Part shown: one piece after another, positions 7,801 to 16,388 of the stretch
Layout: each line of letters opens with the position of its first letter
How positions within the stretch are numbered: position 1 is the first letter of the stretch
Source of the DNA: Pseudoalteromonas sp. H105
Lineage (GTDB): Bacteria > Pseudomonadota > Gammaproteobacteria > Enterobacterales > Alteromonadaceae
NCBI RefSeq assembly: GCF_001469215.1
Contig: NZ_LOFH01000004.1
Coordinates: forward strand, 62,001 to 126,000
DNA length: 64,000 nt
Direction: 5' to 3'
Translations under genes and position numbers: made by a program
The notes under the pieces: model-generated
What the model saw: the letters and a program-made list of their open reading frames with translations, nothing else
Told to the model about the DNA's origin: nothing
The model's database searches: none

Positions 7801-10796
7801 TAAATAAGTAAATCTAGGGTACTTTTTTGCGTTAGTAAGGTGCTTAAAATAGCGCAGGCATCGTGATCATGTATGCCTTTTTCGTAGCCTTCTTGATAAC
7901 GCGGTTCTGCAAATTTTTGTACTAAACTTAACAAGCTCCCATCCGCTTGCGCATCGTGTAACTGGCTAAAAGTAAGCGAGTGTTCGCTATTTTCACACGC
8001 TAGCAATAGCTGAGCCGCAAGGTACTCACCGCGATAAACTGCGTCATTCTCAGATACCAAAGCTTGTTGCCATAAATGCTTACTTTGCTCAAGCGTGGCA
8101 AGGCTTTGCTCATCTTCAATGGCTTCAAAATAATCAGTGCCTGTTAGGTGCAGCATTAATTGTTCATCGCGCGGCAACAGCGTTAAATCAAGCAGTTGCT
8201 TGTTTACACTAAATGCATGCTTACCAATGCTGACCGTATTACCGCCATCGGTGTAAATATCTTGCTTGTCACGCAGTGAACGTATGCCCTGATCTTTACT
8301 CGCTTTGAGTTTAGATTGAATATCATCAGCGCGTATTTCATCGCCTAATTCTTTAAGCTCGTCGGTTAATGCGCGTAGCTTGCTGATCATCGGATCAGCG
8401 GCAAAGTAGGTATTGAGTTTATCGAGCTCTGTAAAGCTTTGGGCGCGGCGATTGACACCTTGTAAAATACGCTCAGCGGCATTGGCTAAATTAAGAGCGC
8501 GGCGCTGGCGGGCATCAATCAGGCTTTGTTTGTGTGCTTCAAAGCTTTCGTAAACGTCATCACGCTTGGCAATAATTTCGCTTAGGTATTCATCAAACTC
8601 ACTAAATTGAGACTCAAGCTCTTCAAGCTGGATAAGCAACCTTGATAATTGGTCGTCACAAGCCTCTGGGGTTTTTGCGTTATTTAGCGCATTAGTAATG
8701 CTTTGCGAAAAAAGTTTAAACCGTGCTGCAAACTCCGCTTTCGCTTCAACACTGCCTAAGCTTTTTTGACGTATTTCAATACTTGCTTTTGCGCGATTAA
8801 CCAGTGCATACACCGCGCTGATATCTTCTAATATTTGCGTGCGCACGCGGCTGTCATCAATGTCTAAATCAAGCATGGTGTGGTTAAGCAAATCAAGCTC
8901 TACACTTTGCTCATCCAGTGCGGCGATATAGGTTTTGAGCTCGCTGACACTTTCGCTTTTTGTGCTCAGAGCTTCAAGCTCGCCTAATTTATCATGGTAA
9001 GGTTGCAGGGCACTATCTTGCTGTAAAAATGCGGCTGTAGCTTGGCTTACTTCGCTGAGCTTTTCATCCACTTGCTTTTGTAGATTGTTGAGGGCGTCGA
9101 GATCAATGTACTTAATATCTTCAAGGCTAATTATTTGCCCTTTTAATATTTTGAGTGCATCAATAGCTTGCACAAACTCAGGGGCGGCTTTAAAGCTATC
9201 TGGGCGTACATCACGGGTAACCTCAGTGTACTGCTTATTAATATCAACCAGTGATTGTTTTGCTTTGTTTTGAATTTCAGTGACTTTTTCAAACTCGTCA
9301 AGCACTTGCTCAGCAGTTTCAAAAATACTGTGTAGGCTTGTCGCAATCTCAGCAAATTCGCTCTCGTTAAGCCAATGGTAGCGGTCAAAAATGTTACGAC
9401 TCAACGCTATCATGTCTTCATAATGATTGAGGCTTGGGCTTTGCTCGCTAATGGCTTTGCACACACTGTATAAATCAGAGATACCGCGCACTAAATCAGG
9501 ATTGCCTATTTTGCCAAAAAAACTGGTTAAAGGCGGCGTATTGGCGGCAAACTCACTGGATACAAACGGGCTTTGCCAAATTTGTATTGGGTGTACGCGC
9601 TCCGCTTCGTCTTTGTCTGCTTTAAAGGTAAGGGTTAAACCATCGTTGTAAATAGCGTAGCCGTGGCAGTAAATCGGGTTTTGTAGGTTTTTATCAATAA
9701 TGTTGTAGGCAAAAAGCGCATAGCGCCCTTCACTTGGTTCGTAAAACACATACAAAACATCTTCACCGTTCGGTGATTTAACATGACGATGAAACTCTAA
9801 ATCATCTATGTACTCTTCAAATGAGCGCGCTTGGCCTGACTGTAAATAATAACCACCGGGAAAAATAATCCCGTGATCTTCAGGTAAAGTAACACATGCA
9901 CTGCCAATGGCATCTTGGCGCATAACCTGTTGCGTACGGGTGTTGTAAATAAAATAACGCCATGTTTTTTCGCGGTATGGCAGTATTTTAAGGAGTATCA
10001 AATCACCCACCAGCGCATAGTCAACATCACTGTCAGCAAGGGATTGATTTTTATCATCCACCGCTTCTTGGTAAATGCCTTCGCCGGTGTCTGTGCTATT
10101 TTCAATTTTAATGGTGAGTGTGCCGCCGGTAGTTTCAACAAACAGGTGGTCGGCAATATTTATATGAGCAAAGCGTCCTTCAATGTGATCGTTGCGATCG
10201 GTATTGAGCCATTCAAAATCGTAGTCATGAGCGTGTTGAATATCTCGCTCACCGCGGTTATCAATGTAATTAATGGTGTTATCTGGGTGAATTTCCCAGC
10301 GAAACACGCGCACATCCGATAACTTGTCACCAATTTGGAATAACGCAAACAGCTTGCCATTTTGCTGGTATAAATGCTGTAAGGTAGTTTGCTTGTAATA
10401 GGTATAAAGTTCTTCAAAATCACGAATAAAACGGCTGTCTGTTAAAAAGCGTGTGGTATCAGGGTAAGGTTCTATTTCGTAATGATCATCTTGCTCAACC
10501 AATTTTTGAACACTAAACACATCACTGATTGCGGTTTCTTTTTTTAACCCTAGCTGTACGTTATAAGCAAAAATAACTTTATCACCCACAATAACAATAT
10601 CGCGTGGGGTGCAGTTTTGCTCAGTACGAACGCGTACTCGCCCTTTTACTTGTAACTCCGTACTGCCAAACTCATCAATACGTTGCTTATTTACTGTATC
10701 TATTTGGGTTTTTAAATCAGTGCCAAAATTAGATAAGCGGCGCTTGATTAAATCGTACGAGCCTTGCTCTAGCGCTTGTTGAGTTACGTCCGTCAT
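4854..10796 (-). CDS. giant AAA ATPase (annotated elsewhere as DNA repair ATPase-type) of a flotillin operon
   Basis: This is a 1980-residue protein. The first 500 or so residues are beta-rich and propeller-like, resembling proteins annotated elsewhere as DNA repair ATPases. A long coiled-coil segment follows at about 510-900. The AAA module has a Walker A loop, SPPGYGKTT, with Lys1299, and a Walker B, MLYLDD, with Asp1361 and Asp1362. A segment after it (VVMAGNPYTESG) resembles sensor 1, and DMLANRADIYNLGD has a possible arginine finger. The tail, about 1650-1960, consists of degenerate Asn/Gln/Leu-rich repeats of roughly 40 residues. No signal peptide or membrane segment is seen, so it should be cytoplasmic and reach the membrane through the flotillin encoded 70 bp upstream. 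AAA proteins of this kind remodel partners using ATP; the actual substrate and any link to DNA repair are unproven. The start has an AGGAT ribosome-binding site. Confidence 0.8.
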   Translation of the reverse strand: MTDVTQQALEQGSYDLIKRRLSNFGTDLKTQIDTVNKQRIDEFGSTELQVKGRVRVRTEQNCTPRDIVIVGDKVIFAYNVQLGLKKETAISDVFSVQKLVEQDDHYEIEPYPDTTRFLTDSRFIRDFEELYTYYKQTTLQHLYQQNGKLFALFQIGDKLSDVRVFRWEIHPDNTINYIDNRGERDIQHAHDYDFEWLNTDRNDHIEGRFAHINIADHLFVETTGGTLTIKIENSTDTGEGIYQEAVDDKNQSLADSDVDYALVGDLILLKILPYREKTWRYFIYNTRTQQVMRQDAIGSACVTLPEDHGIIFPGGYYLQSGQARSFEEYIDDLEFHRHVKSPNGEDVLYVFYEPSEGRYALFAYNIIDKNLQNPIYCHGYAIYNDGLTLTFKADKDEAERVHPIQIWQSPFVSSEFAANTPPLTSFFGKIGNPDLVRGISDLYSVCKAISEQSPSLNHYEDMIALSRNIFDRYHWLNESEFAEIATSLHSIFETAEQVLDEFEKVTEIQNKAKQSLVDINKQYTEVTRDVRPDSFKAAPEFVQAIDALKILKGQIISLEDIKYIDLDALNNLQKQVDEKLSEVSQATAAFLQQDSALQPYHDKLGELEALSTKSESVSELKTYIAALDEQSVELDLLNHTMLDLDIDDSRVRTQILEDISAVYALVNRAKASIEIRQKSLGSVEAKAEFAARFKLFSQSITNALNNAKTPEACDDQLSRLLIQLEELESQFSEFDEYLSEIIAKRDDVYESFEAHKQSLIDARQRRALNLANAAERILQGVNRRAQSFTELDKLNTYFAADPMISKLRALTDELKELGDEIRADDIQSKLKASKDQGIRSLRDKQDIYTDGGNTVSIGKHAFSVNKQLLDLTLLPRDEQLMLHLTGTDYFEAIEDEQSLATLEQSKHLWQQALVSENDAVYRGEYLAAQLLLACENSEHSLTFSQLHDAQADGSLLSLVQKFAEPRYQEGYEKGIHDHDACAILSTLLTQKSTLDLLIYPASCRIITQLFSAQLSTEQLSNFYHQASNAILMDKHFAATQFITNLTEQISTQVSHFLPQVELLSQRFTDFSCDLTAGYLIQQLAQQKAPDKLCFVVSQQAKKLAEQFTSEAKVKGFSGELESARKNVNSTDERALLYLSWLNAYCLHYPEISHVVQAEAANYLHLSASTGLTYQVLDVTPTTQVENLMGQHKRVKEQVLNLDYAEFYARTRNYITEQVPAFEQYHRLRTDILAEQKERLQLDEFKARPLSSFVRNQLINKVYFPIIGDNLAKQIGSAGKNKRSDLMGMLLLISPPGYGKTTLVEYVANRLGLTFVKVNSPSIGHDQVSLDPAQAINATAEKEIAKINQSFEMGNNVMLYLDDIQHTNPEFLQKFISLCDGSRRIDGVWNGKSKTYDLRGKKFAVVMAGNPYTESGESFKIPDMLANRADIYNLGDTLAGCEQEFAMSFIENSLTSNSVLAPLANRNMEDLYKLVRICEGEDISLNELEHGYSQAEANEIKAVLTRLMTIRNTVLKVNAQYIASAAQDNNYRTEPPFKLQGSYRNMNKMAEKVVAAMNDEELENLIRDHYRGEAQTLSKGSEENLLKLGELRGTLSDEEQQRYAQIKDDFVRLNKLDGAGSPVMMAVEQMSYLHESLQSIAGKLSKTNLSHDYSELLQTLGLNVQGTDNNHAIQALAQAVESGLGQTPYKDVLKQLADNTAENNTQAQLNALVKAITENNTNHTLNTLAAQLGESIGSINNKSEITELTKGIVANNTNQTLAMLGQQLAEYLAPLDNKDQLQTLINTIASNNTASHIDALSEQLNHTLKNNNMQNGVQQLIAALNSQTEQLNTKAELNELSQAITNTNPNTAILALQQAILAGSEVQIQTLSEQLLSVLTTLDHSEKLTEILTALKSANSNEQTQHLISQLLSELKTANNRDVLELIAQQSVENTQQHAAQHSEQKQALEVLISAIKNQPRQVVTQVSEKDQQDGSMPTLL

Positions 10797-10866
10797 GAAA
10801 AACTATCCTGATATTAAATAATATTTAGCCGTAACAAAAACTGCTACGGCTAATAATGCTGGCAAA

Positions 10867-12969
10867 CTAGTCTTTGGGATCTAGTTGAATTTTATCATCT
10901 AAGCCGCCACCTAAATTACCGCCTAACATGCTCAGTAATTGGCTTTTCTCGGCTGCCGTTGTATTACTTAACTGCTTAAGTAATTTACTCATGTTAAAGT
11001 TTTTTAGCGTTTCCGCTGAGCCATTTGCTCCTGCTAATACACCTTTTAGGTCTTCTATTAAGTTACGGTCGCCGTTTAAGTGATCTTTAAACACCGTTTG
11101 CACTGTTTGGCTTTCATCAACGAGGCCGTCAATTGATTTACCTAAACTGATTGCACTCATAAACTGGTTAAAGAACTGGCCATCACCGCCCATAATATTA
11201 ATATCAGCATCACCCAATGCCTTCGCCATAATATGAGACTGATGCTCGGCAATGTCTTTACTGGCTGAAATTTTAGCTAGTACCAGCTCTTTTTGTTGGT
11301 TTAATTGCAGTGTAAAGCTTTCGTAATCACGGGCATCTTGATCCATTGCGTTAAGCGCTTGTAGCTTCTCTTCAAGGCCTTTTGCTTCTGCTAGCATCTT
11401 ACGCTCAAGGTTAATTGCTTCTACTTCACCTTGTTTCTCGTTTGCATCAGCCATCGCGGTTTGTACTTGGGCCTGAGTTAAACCTATTTCACGGTCACCT
11501 TGTGCTTGCGCTTCAAGTTTTTGTTGCAGTACGCGAGCGTCTGTTTCGCCTTGTATTGCATTTGCTTCTGCTTTCGCTTTAATGACATCAGCTTCTGCAA
11601 GGCCTATAGCAGCCGTTTCAACTTGCTGTGCTTGCGCTAAGATCTTCTTAGACTCTGCCTGTTGGTTTGCAATTCTCAGCTCAGCATTAGCCATTGTTTC
11701 AAGCTCACGCGCTTTAAACTCTGCCGCTTGCTCTTGCGCTTTTGCAGCTTCAATGTCTTTTACCAGTGCTTCTTCGGCCTCTGCCTTGGCACGAATAATG
11801 ACAGCTTCTTTTTCACGTTCCGCACCAGCCAGTACTTTTACATCTTTAATGCGTTCTTCTTCTTCAGCTACTGATTTTTCAACAATCACGCGGTCGCGCA
11901 CTACATCAGCAATTTCTTTACGCTCAACCTCTAGGGCTTTTTCTTTATTGATGCGTAAAATTTCGGTTTCTCTTTCACGTTCGATCACTTCGATTTCACG
12001 CGATCGTGATACCTTTTCTTCTTCAATACCGAGCACTCGCAAACGATTTTGCTCTGCGATATCTAGCTCACGTTGCTTATTTTGTTCACTAATACCAATT
12101 GCTTCATCGGCTTGTAAACGTGCTTGCTCTGATTTGAGGCGTTCTTCTTGACGCACTTTTTCAGCTTCTGCAAACTCACGGGCTTTAACTGTCTCTATTT
12201 CACGCACTTGACGTGACATGGCATCTTGCTTTTGACGCTCAATTTCAAGTGTTTTTTCAGTGGCTTCTTGATTTTGAATTTCAATTTTAGCGCGCTCATC
12301 ACACTTTAATTGGTTAGTAGAGACATTTTGTACTGCCGTCATTTCTGTAATGCGACGAATACCTTCAGCATCCAGAATATTTTGCGGGTCGAGCTTATCA
12401 ATTGAGGTTTGTTCAAGGTAATCAATCGCGACATCTTCAAGAGTATAACCAGATAAATCTTGGCCTATCACTTCTTTAATGTTGTCTCGAAATTCATTGC
12501 GATGAGTAAATAGCTCAACAAAATCCATGCGCTTACCCACCGTTTTAAGCGCCTCTGAGAATTTTGCTTCAAAGAGTTCTTGTAGCGTGTCGTGTTCAGA
12601 CGCACGGGCACAACCCACATGTTTTGCAACACGTAAAATGTCTTCTTTGTTTTCATTAACTCGAATATAGAAAGTAATGGCGATGTCAGCACGGATATTG
12701 TCTTTACAAATTAAGCCGCCCTTATCTTTACGCTCAAGTACCATGCGCTTAGTCGAGATATCCATCACTTCCATTTTATGGATTATCGGGTAAACAATGC
12801 CGCCCGTTGTGGTTACATCTGGCTCATTCTTCATTTTATTAATGATTAAGGCTTGGCCTTGTTCAACTTTGCGGTAAAACTTGCCAATAACAAGCAAAAT
12901 AGCAAATATAATCGCTATTGCTATACCGACAAATGTAAGTATAGGGATGAGGTTATCTAGAAATTCCAT
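10867..12969 (-). CDS. yqiK: flotillin/SPFH family membrane protein (YqiK-type)
   Basis: This 700-residue protein has one N-terminal membrane segment (about 8-30, IPILTFVGIAIAIIFAILL), an SPFH/band 7 domain (about 30-210), and a long Ala/Glu/Lys-rich coiled coil (about 225-560) rich in EAE/KAEA motifs, as in flotillins. A Gly-rich C terminus (MLGGNLGGGLDD) follows. Flotillins oligomerise on the inner face of the membrane and scaffold microdomains; the YqiK branch is usually near 550 residues, so this one is long. It is the second gene of the operon, 59 bp downstream of the YqiJ-type gene and 70 bp upstream of the giant ATPase. The YqiJ-YqiK pairing matches the E. coli arrangement. The ATPase and lipoyl-like genes extend it. 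Confidence 0.9.
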   Translation of the reverse strand: MEFLDNLIPILTFVGIAIAIIFAILLVIGKFYRKVEQGQALIINKMKNEPDVTTTGGIVYPIIHKMEVMDISTKRMVLERKDKGGLICKDNIRADIAITFYIRVNENKEDILRVAKHVGCARASEHDTLQELFEAKFSEALKTVGKRMDFVELFTHRNEFRDNIKEVIGQDLSGYTLEDVAIDYLEQTSIDKLDPQNILDAEGIRRITEMTAVQNVSTNQLKCDERAKIEIQNQEATEKTLEIERQKQDAMSRQVREIETVKAREFAEAEKVRQEERLKSEQARLQADEAIGISEQNKQRELDIAEQNRLRVLGIEEEKVSRSREIEVIERERETEILRINKEKALEVERKEIADVVRDRVIVEKSVAEEEERIKDVKVLAGAEREKEAVIIRAKAEAEEALVKDIEAAKAQEQAAEFKARELETMANAELRIANQQAESKKILAQAQQVETAAIGLAEADVIKAKAEANAIQGETDARVLQQKLEAQAQGDREIGLTQAQVQTAMADANEKQGEVEAINLERKMLAEAKGLEEKLQALNAMDQDARDYESFTLQLNQQKELVLAKISASKDIAEHQSHIMAKALGDADINIMGGDGQFFNQFMSAISLGKSIDGLVDESQTVQTVFKDHLNGDRNLIEDLKGVLAGANGSAETLKNFNMSKLLKQLSNTTAAEKSQLLSMLGGNLGGGLDDKIQLDPKD

Positions 12970-13028
12970 GTTATGTCCTAACGTGATTATCGATTTTTAT
13001 TTGCTACAAGCGCCATTACGCAAGCCGT

Positions 13029-13649
13029 TTACCACGGCGTACGAGTTATGGTGTAACAATGTTGCTCTTTGAAGTATTCAAGCAACACGGCTGTGTCACC
13101 TGAGGTAAATGGTTCTTCGTTGCTGCTGCGAACTTGAATTAATTGTTCAGTACCTTGAAACTGTATTTTGGCTTGACCAAAAGTATCGGTTACTTTTGAA
13201 GTAACAACGGTACATTCTAAACCTAAAAAGTCGCTACTTTTTGAAGTCTCTGTGCTGTTAAAAAAGCGCTGGAGGGGTTTTGAAATAATAGCAGCAATGG
13301 GGATTGCCACTAGCATACTGGCGAGCACCATTACGATGCCAAAAACATAAAATAAAATGCCATCACCTAACAGGTACGCAAAAAACTTATGTGCATACAT
13401 ACTAATAAGCCAGCTAGTCATCACGATAAGGCTAAATGAAACAGTGATTGGCACACCGCCAAACCCCATGTTAAACCATGACGATAGGCTTGAAGCGGGA
13501 GGCGCATCAGCGTCAATATCGATGTCTGATTCAAACATATCTATATCAGCAAAGCCAACCAAGGTTATTAGCCAAAACAGTATCACAACTAATAGAAGCG
13601 CCGTAAAAATGGCGGTGGGGAAAGTAAATGCTAAATTTAAAAAATCCAT
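13029..13649 (-). CDS. yqiJ: YqiJ/NfeD-like membrane protein with C-terminal OB fold
   Basis: This 206-residue protein has three hydrophobic segments (about 12-33, 68-86 and 93-120) and a C-terminal beta-rich domain (about 140-205, ECTVVTSKVTDTFGQAKIQF) of the OB type found in NfeD and YqiJ proteins. A very acidic loop, DIDMFESDIDIDADAP, follows the first membrane segment. NfeD-class proteins are encoded next to flotillins and are thought to assist assembly or partitioning of SPFH proteins. Here it is the first gene of the flotillin operon, directly upstream of the YqiK-type gene, which supports the assignment. The gene starts at an ATG; no strong promoter stands out in the 272-bp gap upstream. 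Confidence 0.8.
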   Translation of the reverse strand: MDFLNLAFTFPTAIFTALLLVVILFWLITLVGFADIDMFESDIDIDADAPPASSLSSWFNMGFGGVPITVSFSLIVMTSWLISMYAHKFFAYLLGDGILFYVFGIVMVLASMLVAIPIAAIISKPLQRFFNSTETSKSSDFLGLECTVVTSKVTDTFGQAKIQFQGTEQLIQVRSSNEEPFTSGDTAVLLEYFKEQHCYTITRTPW

Positions 13650-13921
13650 TATAACTGCTACTCAGTTTTTATATTTATTATCCTTATGGGAACTTTTTAC
13701 CATTTTAAGGCACGATTGTTAAGAAATTTATAACAAACAATGGCGCATTTTGTATTTTTATCGGTATTTATAGGCAGTGATGTGAGAGGTCAGCGAGGTA
13801 ACAAAAAAGTACATGATAAGTAATGAATTCGAGTAAGCATTAAAGTGCTATGACATTCATATTTAAAAATGCGTAGTAAAAAGAGTGCAAACCTTTTAAA
13901 AATTTGCACCCTGTCTGTGAA

Positions 13922-15412
13922 TTACATATTACCCAGTTTTATCATCATCGCAGTGTACATTTTAAGGTTTAACTTAAGCTGCTCAACCGTAATGAACTCA
14001 TGCTCTGAATGGCCTGTGTACTTTTTGCCAGGCATGGATGGGCCAAACGATACGGCATTTTCAAACAACTTAGCGTTCGTACCGCCACCTATTGATACAA
14101 AGCCTGCATCTTCGTTACCGGTAAAGTGTTTAAATATATCAAGCAATGCTTGAGCATGTGGTGCGCTGTCAAGCAGCATAGGTGTGCCAATAACTACGTT
14201 TGTCTCTTTTAACTGAACATTATTGTTCGCCTGCCAGTTTGCCAGAGCCGTATCTATTTGCTGTTTCAATTTTGCTTCATCTTTACCTACAGGACGGCGC
14301 ATATTTACAGACAACGTAATATCATTAGCATCGCGTTTTAATAATGTTGGTGAGACCGTCATCGGGCCCATAAAGTCATGGCTATACGCAATTTCGCCAA
14401 AGTTATTACCATATAAATCAAGGCCAATAAGCTGATTAATAAACTCAATAGCTTGGCCGTCACTGTTGTTCTCAAGTTCGATACCTTTAAATACCTCTGC
14501 CAAGTGAGCAATGGCATTAAACCCCGCCTCTGGTTCAGATGAATGCGCTGACGTGCCTTTTACTGATACTTTAATGCCTTGACTAACCTCAGTTACCGCC
14601 ACTTTAACATCCTTGAGTATGGCAATATTCGTATTAAGGGTTTCAATATCAGCATCGGTTGCGTTATGTAACACAACGCTTGCATCCTCTGGGATTTGGC
14701 TAACAAATGCGCCACCTTTTAGGTCACTCACATACACACCGGTTTGTGGTGATGTGCCTGTAAAGGTTGGCGCAACTAAACTCCAGCCTTTCTCCGCGAC
14801 AACCACAGGGTAGGATGCATCAATGGTGACCGCGTATTTAGGTTGCTGATAAGTTTTCATAAACTCTTTAAGCGGTTCCCAATCCGACTCCTCGGCTAAA
14901 TACACCATCAGCTCAATACGGTTATCAAGCTCAATTTTTTGATCTTTTATAGCTTTCATCGCATAGAGTGCAGTAGCGATTGCGCCTTTATCATCTTCTG
15001 TTCCACGTGCGATTAATTTACCCGGCTCTGAGGTACTGTCTATCTCAAAGGGGCTTTTTGTCCATTTACTGGCATCTGCTGGTTGTACATCACCATGAGT
15101 TACAATGGTTACCTTATCGTTTTGTTCACCCATGCCTATTAGCACTGTGTGCCCTAAGTCTTGGTAGTCAAAACCAAGTGCTGCCGCTTTCATTTTTAAT
15201 AACGCTTTAAAACCAATAAAATCAGGATTTGTTAATGTTGAAACCCCTTCTTTATTAACCGTTGGGTAAGAAACTAAATTAGCCAACGTATGAATTTGGG
15301 TGTCTTGATAGGTGCCTACTGCGTACTTAGCAGCATCCTGACTAATTTGGTCAATATTCGCATGGCTACTTGCGGCCATTAATGCAAGACTCGCTAAAAC
15401 AAAATTTTTCAA
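13922..15412 (-). CDS. secreted M20 family dipeptidase
   Basis: This 496-residue zinc peptidase of the M20 family carries a signal peptide (MKNFVLASLALMAASSHA), which places it in the periplasm or outside the cell. Metal ligands can be followed in order: His106 and Asp108 in THGDVQPA, Asp140 in GTEDDKG, the Glu-Glu pair at 174-175 in LAEESDWE, Asp199 in TIDAS, and the late His in GHSEHEF. The lid/dimerisation segment lies between, with SAHSSEPE. M20 enzymes of this type cleave dipeptides or N-terminal residues from small peptides. This fits the other secreted peptidases in the window. It is a single gene flanked by gaps on both sides, so it is probably transcribed alone. Exact substrate preference cannot be read. 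Confidence 0.85.
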   Translation of the reverse strand: MKNFVLASLALMAASSHANIDQISQDAAKYAVGTYQDTQIHTLANLVSYPTVNKEGVSTLTNPDFIGFKALLKMKAAALGFDYQDLGHTVLIGMGEQNDKVTIVTHGDVQPADASKWTKSPFEIDSTSEPGKLIARGTEDDKGAIATALYAMKAIKDQKIELDNRIELMVYLAEESDWEPLKEFMKTYQQPKYAVTIDASYPVVVAEKGWSLVAPTFTGTSPQTGVYVSDLKGGAFVSQIPEDASVVLHNATDADIETLNTNIAILKDVKVAVTEVSQGIKVSVKGTSAHSSEPEAGFNAIAHLAEVFKGIELENNSDGQAIEFINQLIGLDLYGNNFGEIAYSHDFMGPMTVSPTLLKRDANDITLSVNMRRPVGKDEAKLKQQIDTALANWQANNNVQLKETNVVIGTPMLLDSAPHAQALLDIFKHFTGNEDAGFVSIGGGTNAKLFENAVSFGPSMPGKKYTGHSEHEFITVEQLKLNLKMYTAMMIKLGNM

Positions 15413-15593
15413 AGCAAATTCCTATTAAATGAAAGGGAAAGAAGACACCGTAATTGTAACGCCGTAAAGACACATTACGCCAGCGTTGTACCAATGAAGT
15501 TATTATTTCACTGAGTAAGATATTTAATTAGCTTATAAATACAGTAACACTGTATACTACGCCACCAATTTTAAGTATTAGCAGCAGCCAAAA

Positions 15594-15743
15594 ATGAATC
15601 GCAGAAAGAAAATCGTCACTAAATTTCAGAAGAAAGATAAGCGCGCAAACGCTAAATTACACAAAAGTAATAAGCCTGCCTATGTGTCAAAAGCTGATCG
15701 TGAAAAGTTAGCGCTTGAAGCTGAGCAACTGCCTGAAAGTTAA
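15594..15743 (+). CDS. DUF2986 small basic protein
   Basis: This 49-residue, Lys/Arg-rich protein starts at the ATG at 15594 (MNRRKKIVTKFQKKDK) and ends at the TAA at 15741-15743. The composition and the segment ANAKLHKSNKPAYVSKADREK match my recollection of the DUF2986 family of Vibrio, Shewanella and Pseudoalteromonas, whose function is unknown. A -10-like TATACT lies at 15553-15558, about 35 bp before the start. It sits alone between the divergent dipeptidase and the lipoprotein gene 90 bp downstream. No membrane segment or signal peptide is visible; nucleic-acid or ribosome binding would be a guess from charge alone. Confidence 0.75.
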   Translation: MNRRKKIVTKFQKKDKRANAKLHKSNKPAYVSKADREKLALEAEQLPES

Positions 15744-15833
15744 ATCATTGTTAAAAACAGTATGTTAAACACTTAACAAATCGCTTTATTTTGAGTATCT
15801 TAGTCAGCAATAACAAAAATAAGGTACAAGTAA

Positions 15834-16388
15834 ATGAAACGGATTTTACTATTTTGTGGGATGTTATTGCTAACTGCATGCGCATCTAAAATAGACAATA
15901 TAAAAGCAGATAAAGACACACTCAGCAAAATCGATGAAGGCTACTTACTTATTGGTATTGAAACCAATAGAGACTTGAAAGCAATTTATGTCGACGGCCC
16001 TAAGTCATTCATACTAACCGCACAAGATATTCGCAGCGGTAGCAACTACATTTTAGCTAACCTCCCACTTGGGGAATATACAATTTCCCGCATCAATTTA
16101 AATAACTATTCCTACCTTGATCTTGATGATGAGAAAGAACAATGGCAATTTACCCTTGCCGCCAACAAAATCAATTATGTTGGCCACTTAAATATCACGA
16201 CCCGTGGCTTTTGGTACACCGCTTCACAGATTGTATTAGAAAATAAAAGCTCACAAGCCATTGAATTTGTTGAAAGCAATTATCCCACAATATTAGCTGG
16301 GCGGTCGTTAAATTATGGCGGACCAGGCGAAGACTTGTTTTTCCCATTTATAGAAAAAACACTGACAAAGCAGGAGGTTAAGCAATGA
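15834..16388 (+). CDS. lipoprotein of unknown function coupled to an S9 peptidase
   Basis: This 184-residue protein starts with a lipoprotein signal (MKRILLFCGMLLLTAC), with the lipobox LTAC giving a lipidated Cys16. The mature part reads as beta-sandwich-like with alternating strands (YLLIGIETNRDLKAIYVDG) and no catalytic motif I recognise. The ATG has an upstream AAGG. Its stop codon overlaps the start of the next gene by 4 bp (ATGA at 16385-16388), so the two are almost certainly translationally coupled. A partnership with the secreted S9 peptidase at the envelope is plausible. I do not recognise a named family. Confidence 0.75.
   Translation: MKRILLFCGMLLLTACASKIDNIKADKDTLSKIDEGYLLIGIETNRDLKAIYVDGPKSFILTAQDIRSGSNYILANLPLGEYTISRINLNNYSYLDLDDEKEQWQFTLAANKINYVGHLNITTRGFWYTASQIVLENKSSQAIEFVESNYPTILAGRSLNYGGPGEDLFFPFIEKTLTKQEVKQ

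Noticed and set aside
11582..12151. 189-codon frame on the plus strand inside the flotillin gene
   Set aside because: Ser/Ala/Arg-rich antisense shadow of the Glu/Ala/Lys-rich coiled coil; no ribosome-binding site or recognisable domain.
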